From Duganella sp. 1411 (GTDB lineage Bacteria; Pseudomonadota; Gammaproteobacteria; Burkholderiales; Burkholderiaceae_D): a stretch of 64,000 nt of DNA. The translations under genes and the position numbers were made by a program. Below are positions 1 through 9,300 of this stretch, one piece after another. The stretch lies in NCBI RefSeq assembly GCF_017833525.1, contig NZ_JAFICD010000001.1:248001-312000 (forward strand), read 5' to 3'. The notes under the pieces are model-generated. The model did not search any database. It worked only from the letters and a program-made list of their open reading frames with translations, and was not told the origin of the DNA. Position 1 is the first letter of the stretch; every line of letters starts with the position of its first letter.

Positions 1-144
1 GAGGCTGCTGTAATGGTCGAAGGACATGATTACCGCGTCCGGTGCGTCGCGGCGGGAGATGACGGTGACATCGGCATCCTCAACCACTTGGTCGATCACT
101 GACCTAAGACTGCTGCGGGCATCGGAAAAGTTGATGATTCTCAT
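1..144 (-). CDS. Type II antitoxin, Phd/YefM family (C-terminus off the window)
   Basis: Reading leftward from an ATG at 144 gives 48 codons that run off the window edge. The protein starts MRIINFSDARSSLRSVIDQV and continues with a VTVISRRDAPDAVIMSFDHY segment, which matches the N-terminal fold of YefM/Phd antitoxins: strand, helix, then a basic turn followed by VIMS. These proteins bind their own promoter and neutralise a RelE/YoeB/Doc-type toxin. The start is chosen because GGAG lies six bases upstream; an in-frame ATG at 165 has no such site. The toxin would normally follow directly downstream, outside the window, so the pair cannot be confirmed here. Confidence 0.75.
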   Translation of the reverse strand, partial: MRIINFSDARSSLRSVIDQVVEDADVTVISRRDAPDAVIMSFDHYSSL

Positions 145-470
145 TTTGCACTCCATTGCTTTCATAGTGCGCAGTAGCGCCGGGGTCGCTTCCACGCGAC
201 ATGTACTAGCAATTGTACAGATTAAGTCTACACCACTGAGTCGAGTGGGGCCAGCAGAGCCGAGGTTCAGAACGCCAAGGCTCAGCACAACCCCGTACCA
301 CGGCTTGCATCTACTGCTGGCTTCGAGCGGCCGGTGCTGTTCCCATCGGCGACAAATGTTGCACGGTTGCCTAAACGGGCTTGCCGTGGGGGAAATCAAG
401 CGACAGCGTGAAGCGATTTCACTACAATCGTTTTCAGGTCGGCATCCCCGTCCGTCCCGAGGAGAACACC
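145..470. other. Intergenic region between the antitoxin and the FIST gene
   Basis: These 326 bases carry the divergent upstream regions of the antitoxin (leftward) and the FIST protein (rightward). An open frame crosses the area but has no family resemblance and overlaps the FIST gene out of frame. Apart from the GAGGAG ribosome site at 459-464 I see no clear gene, RNA or strong hairpin. Confidence 0.4.
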
Positions 471-1598
471 ATGCGTATCGCGCAATTCCACACCACCGAT
501 ACCGAGGTCGGCGCGCTGGCGCTGCCGGCCGACGCCGATCTGCTGCTGGTGTTCGGCGCCCGCGCGCTGCTGCAATCGGCATCGCTGTTTCCGGCGCTGC
601 GCCAGGCCTGCCCGGACGCCGTGATCGCCGGCTGCAGCACCGCCGGCGAGATTTGCGGCACCGAGGTGCATGACGCCAGCCTCGTCATCACCGCCGTCGG
701 CTTCGCCGCCACCCGCGTCGCGCTGGTGGCCGCGACGCTGGAGCTGGCCGGCGACAGCCGCCAGGCCGGTGCCGCGCTGACGGCACAACTGCTGGGCGAC
801 CAACTGCGCCATGTGCTGGTGCTGTCGGACGGCTTGGCCGTCAACGGCAGCGAACTGGTGCAGGGCTTGCGCACCTCGCTGCCGCCCGGCGTCAACGTCA
901 CCGGCGGCTTGGCCGGCGACGGCGCGGACTTTGGCGTCACCGTCGTCATGGCCGACGCCCCGGCCGTGCCGCACCGCATCGCCGCCATCGGTTTTTACGG
1001 CGAGCGCCTGCGCGTCGGCTACGGCTCGCTTGGCGGTTGGGACGCTTTCGGGCCGGAGCGGCTGATCACGCGCGCCGAAGGCAACACGCTCTTCGAGCTG
1101 GACGGCGAGTCGGCGCTGAGCCTGTACAAGACCTATCTCGGCAAGCAGGCCGAGGACTTGCCATCGTCGGGCTTGCTGTTCCCGCTGGCGCTGCATCTGG
1201 CCGACGCCGACACCTATGTGGTACGCACCATCCTGGGTGTCGACGAGGGGGCGCAAAGCATGACCTTTGCCGGCGACATGCCGGTGGGCGCCCGCGCGCA
1301 GCTGATGAAGGCCAATTTCAACCGGCTGGTCGATGGCGCCATCGGTGCCGCCGAGGGCACGCTGGCCCAGCTGGATGGCCAGGCGCCCGAGCTGGCCATC
1401 CTGATCAGCTGCATCGGCCGCAAGTTGGTGCTCCAGCAGCGCATCGAGGAGGAGACCGAGGGCGTGGCCGAAGTGCTGGGCGCGCGCGCGACGTTGACCG
1501 GCTTCTATTCGTACGGCGAGATCGCGCCCCGCAGCGCGCTGACCCGCTGCGAGCTGCACAATCAAACCATGACCGTCACCACCTTCAGCGAGGAATAG
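471..1598 (+). CDS. FIST domain signal transduction protein
   Basis: A 375-residue soluble protein with the FIST_N and FIST_C arrangement. The N-terminal half shows LLLVFGARALLQSA and the conserved VIAGCSTAGEICG segment near residues 50-62; the C-terminal half has the typical DGESALSLYKTYLG and a late YGEIAP motif. FIST domains are predicted small-ligand sensors (amino acids have been suggested) that feed histidine kinases, cyclases or chemoreceptors. No signal peptide or membrane helix is seen. The ATG at 471 is preferred over upstream in-frame starts because GAGGAG sits six bases before it. The next gene, a histidine kinase, starts four bases after the stop, so the two are almost certainly co-translated and act together. 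Confidence 0.85.
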   Translation: MRIAQFHTTDTEVGALALPADADLLLVFGARALLQSASLFPALRQACPDAVIAGCSTAGEICGTEVHDASLVITAVGFAATRVALVAATLELAGDSRQAGAALTAQLLGDQLRHVLVLSDGLAVNGSELVQGLRTSLPPGVNVTGGLAGDGADFGVTVVMADAPAVPHRIAAIGFYGERLRVGYGSLGGWDAFGPERLITRAEGNTLFELDGESALSLYKTYLGKQAEDLPSSGLLFPLALHLADADTYVVRTILGVDEGAQSMTFAGDMPVGARAQLMKANFNRLVDGAIGAAEGTLAQLDGQAPELAILISCIGRKLVLQQRIEEETEGVAEVLGARATLTGFYSYGEIAPRSALTRCELHNQTMTVTTFSEE

Positions 1599-1601
1599 GC
1601 C

Positions 1602-2684
1602 ATGCATCCATTGCTGGCGCGCCAGCTCAAGAAGTACTGCCGCGACGGACAAACCGACCTGCAAGGCCTGAGCAAGGCCGTCGACGACGCCTATGCCAGC
1701 TTCGAGCATGACCGGCTGCTGATCGAAAACTCGCTGGAGGTGATGTCGCAGGAGCTGGGCAAGCGCAACCGGCAACTGGCCGAGCAGCTGGCGGACAAGC
1801 AGCGGATGATGGACCAGCTCAGCATCAGCAACGCCGAATTGCGGGAGTTGAATGGCAAGCTGGAGGCGACCCGCAACCAGCTCTTGCAATCGGACAAAAT
1901 GGCGTCGATCGGCCAGCTGGCGGCGGGCGTGGCGCACGAGATCAACAACCCGGTCGGCTACATCCATTCGAACTTCTCCACCTTGCGGCGCTACGTCGCC
2001 AGCCTGTGCGACATGCTCAGCGCATACGAGGAGGCCGAGTCGGCCATCGCGTCGGCCGAGGTGGTGTCGCGGCTCAAGGCGATGCGCGCGGAAATGGACC
2101 TGGGCTATCTGCGCAGCGATATTCCGGAACTGATGGCCGAATCGACCGAGGGACTGGAACGGGTGCGGCGCATCGTCCAGGACCTGAAGGATTTCTCGCA
2201 CGCCGACACGCAGAAGGAATGGCAACTGTTCAATCTGCATTTGGGCATCGACTCGACCTTGAACATCGTCGCCAACGAAATCAAGTACAACGCCGAGGTC
2301 GTCAAGGAGTACGGCGACATTCCCGACATCGAATGCCTGTCGTCGCAGATCAACCAGGTGGTGATGAACCTGGTGGTCAACGCCGCCCACGCGATCCGGC
2401 CGGGGCGCGGCAGGATCACCCTGCGCACGGGCGTCGATGGCGAACACGTGTGGTTTTCGGTCGGCGACACCGGCAGCGGCATCGCGCCGGACAACCTCAA
2501 GCGCATCTTCGACCCGTTCTTCACCACCAAGCCGATCGGCAAGGGCACCGGGCTGGGCTTGTCGGTAACGTACGGCATCGTGCAAAAGCACGGTGGGCGC
2601 ATCGAGGTCGAGAGCGAGGTGGGGCGTGGCAGCACGTTCCGCGTGGTGCTGCCGATTGTGCAGCGCGACGCCGGCGGCGGCTGA
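1602..2684 (+). CDS. Soluble sensor histidine kinase, partner of FIST protein
   Basis: 360 residues without membrane segments. Residues about 45-100 look like a coiled coil, followed by the dimerisation/phosphoacceptor helix with LAAGVAHEINNPVGYIHSN, in which H112 is the likely phosphorylated residue. The ATPase domain shows an N box (NQVVMNLVVNAAHAI, about 251-265), the G1 box DTGSG (289-293), FDPFFTTK, and the G2 box GTGLGLS (315-321). This is the HPK4-like class often found with PAS or FIST inputs. It has no sensor domain of its own, so the FIST protein encoded immediately upstream probably supplies the signal. No response regulator gene is adjacent; the nearest is at 32.4-34.1 kb. Confidence 0.9.
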   Translation: MHPLLARQLKKYCRDGQTDLQGLSKAVDDAYASFEHDRLLIENSLEVMSQELGKRNRQLAEQLADKQRMMDQLSISNAELRELNGKLEATRNQLLQSDKMASIGQLAAGVAHEINNPVGYIHSNFSTLRRYVASLCDMLSAYEEAESAIASAEVVSRLKAMRAEMDLGYLRSDIPELMAESTEGLERVRRIVQDLKDFSHADTQKEWQLFNLHLGIDSTLNIVANEIKYNAEVVKEYGDIPDIECLSSQINQVVMNLVVNAAHAIRPGRGRITLRTGVDGEHVWFSVGDTGSGIAPDNLKRIFDPFFTTKPIGKGTGLGLSVTYGIVQKHGGRIEVESEVGRGSTFRVVLPIVQRDAGGG

Positions 2685-2729
2685 TCCGGCGTCGCCACGC
2701 CAAGGCTTCAAAGCTCCTTGCCTGCGGGT

Positions 2730-3584
2730 TTAGATATATCGCATCAGCCGCGTGTGGCCGCGCGTGAGGAGAAAGAAAGCATGAAACCGCAGGCCTTTTC
2801 GGTAGCCCTGCCACTTCGATGTGTATTTCTTGAATGTGTCGCTCCCGGTCATTTCGTACAATGCCCATAACTGCATGATGTGATACCGGTGATAGCTGCC
2901 GTTGGCGACAAGTCCGGTCAAGTCATAGGCGCTCCAGTACTTGAGGTCATAACGGTGGAGATTGTTTTCCAGGCTCTCGATTCCCTGAAGGAACAGCTCG
3001 GCGGCCCGGCGCGACTTGCCGGTGTCGGCGAGATCGTACAGGCCGACGAGCGAGGTGATAAAGCCGTTCAGTACGACGTTCGGCGCGCCGCCCGGATATT
3101 CCTCGAAGGCGATCCCGCCGTCAGGGTAGCGGGATTGCACGCCGCCTTCGGCGACCGCGACCTCGAACGGCTTCATCGCCTTGAGCGCCACGCAGAGATA
3201 ACGGTCGTTCCCTGTCAACTCGTACGCCCTCGCGAGAACGGAGAGAATGCGTCCCTGTCCCAGCGCCGAAATCCAGGGCGGGGACAGGCGGATGTACGAG
3301 TAGATATAGGGAAAAGCGTAGGGGAACAAAAAGGAATCGTCGGTTTCTTCGCCATGGTTGATTATCCAATCGCTGACATGGAGAAACAGCTTCAGGTCGT
3401 CGGTTCGCCCGAATTTGATAAGACGCGAGTGTTGGTAGAGCGCAAAATGACAGATGAAGGTGATGTTGTATTGGAGCCCCGACGGATAGCGATAGCGGGG
3501 AATGCCGTCGCTGTCGAAATCGAACGCGTCATACATGCCAATTCGCACGTCTTTGAACCCGAGGTCGATGTAGTAGGCTTTCAT
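2730..3584 (-). CDS. D-glucuronyl C5-epimerase C-terminal domain protein
   Basis: A 284-residue protein that matches the conserved C-terminal catalytic region of heparosan glucuronyl C5-epimerases along its whole length. Visible signature blocks are WISALGQGRILSVLARAYELTG (104-125, written here as one block), then GGVQ, FEEYP (160-164) and VLNGFITSLVGLYDL (171-185), followed by a tyrosine-rich tail. The animal enzyme turns glucuronate into iduronate within the polymer; bacterial members are poorly studied. There is no signal peptide, so a cytoplasmic role is implied. ATG at 3584 is chosen over a TTG at 3599 because GAGGG lies eight bases upstream of it. It converges with the histidine kinase gene. 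No capsule or glycosyltransferase gene is adjacent, so the substrate is unknown. Confidence 0.75.
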   Translation of the reverse strand: MKAYYIDLGFKDVRIGMYDAFDFDSDGIPRYRYPSGLQYNITFICHFALYQHSRLIKFGRTDDLKLFLHVSDWIINHGEETDDSFLFPYAFPYIYSYIRLSPPWISALGQGRILSVLARAYELTGNDRYLCVALKAMKPFEVAVAEGGVQSRYPDGGIAFEEYPGGAPNVVLNGFITSLVGLYDLADTGKSRRAAELFLQGIESLENNLHRYDLKYWSAYDLTGLVANGSYHRYHIMQLWALYEMTGSDTFKKYTSKWQGYRKGLRFHAFFLLTRGHTRLMRYI

Positions 3585-3832
3585 CGGTGTGACCCTCAAC
3601 CTTGCCGGATGGGTCCGGGGAATAAATCAGATGGTATTTGCTGATGCAAATCCACATGCCTTCGTCGAGCGCGCGCACTGGCATCGTCACAGTTTATGCC
3701 CGCTCGCTTATCCGTTGTAAGACATAGCCAGCGATGTGATCCGGCTCAAAGCTTCGTGAGCGCGGCGAGACTGTGATGAGTGGGCGAAAATCGATAAAAT
3801 AAGGTCTTGTCGTTAGCTGTTGAGGTGAAGTC

Positions 3833-4156
3833 GTGCACTCTATTGCAGAGTCGGATTGGAAACACTTGCGGAAATTGCAGCCGGTGCTACTTGACCGCTA
3901 TTGTCGTCAAATACTTTCGGAAGTCGAGAAAGCGGCATCCAGGCACGAGGAGGCGGCGCATCCGCGCTACCTGGCGGTGTGCAAGCTTATTCAGGAACGG
4001 GATCGCGAGCTTGGTCAAACATTTAATGACATGAGACGTTCCCAAGCCTTTTTAAGCATCTTATTGTTGCGACGAAATGGCTTGTTCACGGACGACGAAT
4101 TTGCCGGTTTCGGCGACGAGACCAAGGATAAGATTGCATTTTTGCAGAGTCGCTGA
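3833..4156 (+). CDS. Hypothetical 107-residue protein
   Basis: I do not recognise a named family. The product begins MHSIAESDWKHLRKLQPVLL and is mostly predicted helix, rich in charged residues, with no signal peptide or membrane segment and few cysteines. The GTG start at 3833 is supported by GAGGTG five bases upstream, and codon use resembles neighbouring genes early on but becomes less GC-rich near the end. It sits alone between two leftward genes. A coiled, helical cytoplasmic protein is the most that can be said. Confidence 0.6.
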   Translation: MHSIAESDWKHLRKLQPVLLDRYCRQILSEVEKAASRHEEAAHPRYLAVCKLIQERDRELGQTFNDMRRSQAFLSILLLRRNGLFTDDEFAGFGDETKDKIAFLQSR

Positions 4157-4264
4157 CGGCGTCCTCTGGCTGCCGGCACTCCGCTATAAAACCAGAAATC
4201 TCCCGCCTTTTTGCTCGAAATCTCGGCGAGAAACTTCGAAATGTCCGAATGTCGGCACCGACCC

Positions 4265-5095
4265 TCAGGGTTGTTTCGGTTGCCGTTTCATGCGTAGCGC
4301 TGCCCAGAACACGCCCAACCAGTCGCGCCTGGTCAGCTTGGGCCGGTGCAGGAAGACGTCGTATTCGGCCTCCTCGATGGCGTCCAGGATGCGCAGGCCG
4401 CCTTGCACCATCATCCTCAACTCGAAGCCGATCCGCCCCTTCAGCCGCAGCGCCAGCGGCGCGCCGCTCAGCATCAGCGCCCGCGCCCGATCCACCTCGA
4501 ACTTCATCATCGAACGCCAGCGGGGACGGGCGCTGGCCTGGTCCAGCGCGCCCGGCAGGATGGCGTAGCGGTTCAGATCCTCCAGCGGGATATAGATACG
4601 CTCCTTCTGCAGGTCGATCGCCACGTCCTGCAAAAAATTGATCAGCTGCAGCGCGCTGCAGATCGCATCCGAATCGCGCAGGTTGCGCTCGTCGGCCGCG
4701 CCGTACAGATGCAGCATCAGGTGGCCGACCGGATTGGCCGAGCGCGAGCAATAGTCCAGCACGGCGTCGTAGGTCTGGTAGCGGCTCACCACCACGTCCT
4801 GTTTGAAGGCCGACAGCAACTCGTACATCGGCTGCAGCGGCAACTGGTACTCGCGCACCACCTGCGCCAGCCGCTCGAACATCGGCGCGTGGCCGCTGTC
4901 GCCGGCGGCGATGCGGTCGAGCGCGGCTTCGTAGGCGCTCAGCGCGGCCAGCCGCTGCTCCGGCATGGCATCGCCCTCGTCGGCGAGGTCGTCGGCGCTG
5001 CGGGCGAAGGCGTAGATGGCTTCGACCGCCGGACGTAGACGACTTGGTAACAAAATGGAAGCAACAGGGAAATTCTCGTAGTGATCAACTGACAT
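4265..5095 (-). CDS. hpnC: Squalene/phytoene synthase family protein, HpnC type
   Basis: 276 residues of the trans-isoprenyl diphosphate synthase fold. The N-terminus SVDHYENFPVAS is typical of HpnC. The first aspartate-rich motif is DDLADEGD (35-42) and the second is NFLQDVAIDLQKERIYIP (153-170). In the three-enzyme bacterial squalene route, HpnD makes presqualene diphosphate, HpnC converts it to hydroxysqualene, and HpnE reduces that to squalene. Usually hpnC, hpnD and hpnE are neighbours; here the gene is alone, with unrelated genes on both sides. The ATG at 5095 gives the conserved N-terminus; a GTG two codons upstream is possible. The ribosome site is weak. Confidence 0.8.
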   Translation of the reverse strand: MSVDHYENFPVASILLPSRLRPAVEAIYAFARSADDLADEGDAMPEQRLAALSAYEAALDRIAAGDSGHAPMFERLAQVVREYQLPLQPMYELLSAFKQDVVVSRYQTYDAVLDYCSRSANPVGHLMLHLYGAADERNLRDSDAICSALQLINFLQDVAIDLQKERIYIPLEDLNRYAILPGALDQASARPRWRSMMKFEVDRARALMLSGAPLALRLKGRIGFELRMMVQGGLRILDAIEEAEYDVFLHRPKLTRRDWLGVFWAALRMKRQPKQP

Positions 5096-5133
5096 ACACA
5101 CCCAGCCTAAAGCAATATTTTTAGATTAATGAC

Positions 5134-5172
5134 GCAAAAGTCATTTGCAAACGAATTTGCTCGGCTTATAAT
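5134..5172 (+). promoter_or_regulatory. Promoter with nested palindromes ahead of the RND efflux operon
   Basis: TTGCAA at 5145-5150 and TATAAT at 5167-5172 are separated by 16 bases, a strong sigma-70 promoter pointing at the efflux genes. Two overlapping inverted repeats cover the -35 region: GCAAA-AGTCA-TTTGC (5134-5148) and GCAAA-CGAA-TTTGC (5147-5160). A further AAAGTCATTT copy lies at 5183-5192. This is the usual geometry of a repressor operator, for example for a TetR-type regulator, but no regulator gene is nearby. Confidence 0.65.
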
Positions 5173-5251
5173 TAATTAACGGAAAGTCATTTATTTCCAA
5201 CCCGTAATGGTAGTGCCAACTACACTCTAGAGCAAGGAAAAGGAAAGTACT

Positions 5252-6397
5252 GTGGTCGCCCCCAAAATCCCGCGTCAGATTCCCCCCCTGTTAATCGCAT
5301 TGCTGATGGCCGCCACGCTGTCGGCGTGCTCCAAACCCGCCGAAAAAACCGAGGACATCCGTCCCGTGCGCGCGATCGTGCTCAGCAGCAGCGACGTCGA
5401 TGTCAACGCCGAGTTCTCCGGCGAGGTGCGCGCGCGTGTCGAGTCGCGCCTGGGCTTCCGCGTCGCCGGCAAGATCGTCAGCCGCAAGGTTGACGTCGGC
5501 GCGCTGGTCAAGAAGGGCCAGGTGCTGATGCAGCTCGATCCCCAGGACTTGCAATTGTCGCAAGCGCAGGCGTTGGCCGCGCTGCGTTCCGCTGAAACCA
5601 GCCGCGACCTGGCCAAGGCCGAACTGAAGCGCTACCAGGAGCTGCGCAGCAAGAACTTCGTCAGCCAGGCCGTGCTCGACGAGAAGGAATCGACCTTCAA
5701 GTCGGCGCAGTCGAACGTCGACGCCTCGCAGGCCGCCTACCGCGGCCAGTCCAACCAGGCCGGCTACGCGGCGCTGGTGGCCGACGTCGACGGCGTCGTG
5801 ACCTTGGTGTCGGCCGAGGTCGGCCAAGTGGTGCAGCCCGGCACCGAGGTGGTGCGCGTGGCCAAGTCGGGCGAGAAGGAAATCGTCATCGGCTTGCCGG
5901 AGGATAAGGTCGAAACCCTGCGCAAGATTTCGGATGTGCATGTGCGGCTGTGGGCCGATCCGTCCAAGGCGGTGACCGGCAAGATCCGCGAAATCTCGCC
6001 GGTGGCCGATCCGGCCACCCGCACCTACACCGCCAAGGTGACCATCCCCGACAGCCTGGAGGAGGCCAAGCTGGGTATGACGGCCGTGGTCCAGTTCGCA
6101 TCTAAGACGGCGACGCCGCAAATCAAGGTGCCGCTGACGGCGTTGTTCAGCGAGAAATCGGTCACCTCGGTGTGGGTGGTCGAGGGCGGCGTCGTCAAGC
6201 TGGTGCCGGTGACCATCGCCGGCGTCGCCGGCAACGACCTGGTGCTGGGTAGCGGCGTCAAGCCCGGCCAGACCGTCGTCACGGCCGGCGTCAACCTGCT
6301 CAAGCCGGGCCAGAAGGTCAAGATCCTCGGCAGCGAGGTGCCGGTGGCGAAACCCAACGCGCCGGCCGCGCCCGCAGTCGTCGAGGCCGCCAAATGA
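5252..6397 (+). CDS. RND efflux periplasmic adaptor (membrane fusion lipoprotein)
   Basis: 381 residues. A hydrophobic leader ends in a lipobox, LSAC, with Cys26 the likely lipidated residue, so the protein is anchored in the inner membrane facing the periplasm. The order is the usual one: barrel-sandwich hybrid half (VRARVESRLGFRVAGKI), alpha-helical hairpin (about 105-165), second lipoyl half (ALVADVDGVVTLVSAEVGQVV), beta-barrel and membrane-proximal domain. It bridges the pump encoded next to an outer membrane channel. The GTG start has AAGGAAA upstream. Its stop overlaps the pump start as ATGA, so the two are translationally coupled. No outer membrane channel gene is present. Confidence 0.92.
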   Translation: MVAPKIPRQIPPLLIALLMAATLSACSKPAEKTEDIRPVRAIVLSSSDVDVNAEFSGEVRARVESRLGFRVAGKIVSRKVDVGALVKKGQVLMQLDPQDLQLSQAQALAALRSAETSRDLAKAELKRYQELRSKNFVSQAVLDEKESTFKSAQSNVDASQAAYRGQSNQAGYAALVADVDGVVTLVSAEVGQVVQPGTEVVRVAKSGEKEIVIGLPEDKVETLRKISDVHVRLWADPSKAVTGKIREISPVADPATRTYTAKVTIPDSLEEAKLGMTAVVQFASKTATPQIKVPLTALFSEKSVTSVWVVEGGVVKLVPVTIAGVAGNDLVLGSGVKPGQTVVTAGVNLLKPGQKVKILGSEVPVAKPNAPAAPAVVEAAK

Positions 6398-9300
6398 AGG
6401 AAGGATTCAACCTCTCACGCTGGGCGCTCGAACATATTCCGCTGACGCGCTACCTGATCGCGGTGTTGCTGATCGGCGGCGCGCTCAGCTACAGCAACCT
6501 GGGCCAGGACGAAGATCCGCCGTTCACCTTCCGGGCCATGGTGGTGCGCGCCAACTGGCCGGGCGCGACGTCGCTGCAGATGGCCGAGCAGGTCACCGAC
6601 AAGCTGGAAAAGAAACTGCAGGAAACGCCGGGCATCGACGAGATCAGCAGCTACTCCAAGCCGGGCGAGACGTTGATCACGCTCAAGCTGCGTGAATCGA
6701 CGCCGCCCAAGGACGTGGCGCAAGCCTGGTACCAGGTGCGCAAGAAGATCGGCGACATCCGCGGCACCCTGCCGCCGGACGTGCAGGGACCGTTCTTCAA
6801 CGACGAGTTCGGCGATACCTACGGCTCGATCTTCGCGCTCTCCGGCGACGGCTTCACCTATGCCGAGATGAAGGATTACGCCGACTTCGCGCGCCAGCAA
6901 CTGCTGCGCGTGCCGATGGTGTCCAAGGTCGAGCTGTTCGGCGTACAGGACGAGAAGATCAACATCGAGTTCTCGCACAAGAAGTTCGCCCAGCTGGGCA
7001 TCCCGATCGAGACCATCGCCAACCAGATCGCCACCCAGAACACGGTCGAGTCGACCGGCGTGCTGGTCACGCCGACCGACAACCTGCAGGTGCGCGTCAC
7101 CGGCGCGCTGAAGACGGTCAAGGACCTGGAGGAGCTCGAGCTGCGCGCCAACGGCACCACGTTCCGCCTGGGCGACTTCGCCACCATCAAGCGCCAATAC
7201 CAGGACCCGCCGGGCGACAAGATGCGCTTCAACGGCAAGGAAGTGATCGGCCTGGGCGTGTCGATGGAGAAGGGCGGCAATATCATCGAGCTCGGCAAGC
7301 ACATGGAGAAAACCGTGGCCGAGATGAAGGCCAAGCTGCCCGTCGGTATCGAGCTCGAGCGCGTGTCCGACCAGCCGGAGGCGGTCAAGGCCTCCGTCGG
7401 CGAGTTCGTCCACACGCTGATCGAGGCGGTGCTGATCGTGCTGGCCGTCAGTTTCGTCGCGCTCGGCCTGCACAGCAAGCCGTTCCGGCTCGACGTGCGT
7501 CCGGGCCTGGTGGTGGCGCTGTCGATCCCGCTGGTGCTGGCGGTGACGTTCCTGTTCATGCGCATGCTCGACATCGACCTGCACAAGATTTCGCTGGGGG
7601 CGCTGATCATCGCGCTGGGCCTGCTGGTGGACGACGCCATCATCGCCGTCGAGATGATGGTGCGCAAGATGGAGGAGGGCATGTCGCGCTTCGACGCCGC
7701 CACCTTCGCCTACACGTCGACCGCGATCCCGATGCTGACCGGCACCCTGATCACCGTCGCCGGCTTCCTGCCGATCGGCCTGGCCAAGTCGGCCGCCGGC
7801 GAGTACACGTTCTCGCTGTTTTCGGTCAACGCCCTGGCGCTGCTGATCTCGTGGGTGGTGGCGGTCACGTTCACGCCTTACCTCGGCTTTATCTTGCTGA
7901 AGGTTAAGCCGCACGCGTCCGGCGGCAACGACCACGACCTGTTCGACACGCCGGGCTTCCGCCGCTTCCGCGCGGTCGTCAACTGGTGCGTCGAATACCG
8001 CAAGACCACCATCGTGGTGTCGCTGGCGATCTTCGCGCTGGGCGTGTACGGCTTCAACTTCATCGAGAAGCAATTCTTCCCGGATTCGAGCCGTACCGAG
8101 CTGATGGTCGAGATGTGGACGCCGGAAGGCACCACCTTCGCCGCCAACGAGGCCCAGGTCAAGAAATTCGAGGCCTTCATCAAGCAGCAGCCGGGCGTGG
8201 TCAGCGTGACCAGCTACGTCGGCACCGGCAGCCCGCGTTTCTATCTGCCGCTGGACCAGATCCTGCCGCAGACCAACGTCTCGCAAATCGTCGTGCTGCC
8301 CAAGGATTTGAAGGCGCGCGCCGACTTGCGCCAGAAGATCGTCGATGTGTTCAAGAACGATTTCCCCGAGGTGCGCGGCCGCGTCAAGCTGCTGCCGAAC
8401 GGTCCGCCGGTGCCATATCCGGTGCAGTTCCGCGTCACCGGCACCGACGTCGCCAAGGTGCGCGCCATCGCCGACCAGGTCAAGGACGTCATGCGCGCCA
8501 ACCCGAACACGGTCGGCGTCAATGACAACTGGAACGAGTCGGTCAAGGTGCTGCGGCTGGACCTGGATCAGGACAAGATGCGCGCCGTCGGCGTGACGTC
8601 GCAAACCGTGATGCGGGCGGCCAACACCATACTGTCGGGCACGACCGTCGGCCAGTTCCGCGAGGACATCAAGCTGATCGACATCCAGATCCGCCAGCCG
8701 CTCAACGAGCGCAACACGATCTCGATCCTCAACGACACCAATATTCCTACCGCCAGCGGCAAGTTCGTGACGATCAGCCAACTGGCGCGCGCGCACTTCG
8801 TGTGGGAGCCGGGCGTGGTGTGGCGCGAAGGGCGCGAATGGGCCATCACCGTGCAATCGGACGTGGGCGACAACATCCAGGGGCCGACCGTCTCGAGCCA
8901 GATCGAGCCCAAGCTCAAGGTGCTGCGCGACGCGCTGCCGGCCGGCTACAAGATCACGATCAAGGGCGCGGCCGCCGACAGCGGCACCGCCGAGGCCTCG
9001 ATCGCGGCCAACCTGCCGCTGGCGATCTTCATCATTTTCACCTTGCTGATGCTGCAGTTGCACAGCTTCTCGCGGGCGCTGCTGGTGTTCCTGACCGGCC
9101 CGCTGGGAGTGGCGGGGGCGGCGATGGCGCTGTTGCTGCTGCACCGGCCGCTGGGCTTTGTCGCCAACCTCGGCATCATCGCGCTGTTCGGCATGATCAT
9201 CCGCAACTCGGTGATCCTGGTCGACCAGATCGAGCAGGACATCAAGGCCGGCCACGATCCTTGGACGGCGATCGTCGAATCGGCGGTGCGCCGTTGCCGT

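Noticed and set aside
26..673. Plus-strand open frame across the antitoxin and the FIST start
   Set aside because: Overlaps the FIST gene out of frame, runs antisense to the antitoxin, and has no family resemblance.
396..2711. Long minus-strand open frame opposite the FIST and kinase genes
   Set aside because: Its translation is a low-complexity run of H, R, Q, A and D with no family resemblance, typical of the antisense frame of GC-rich genes.
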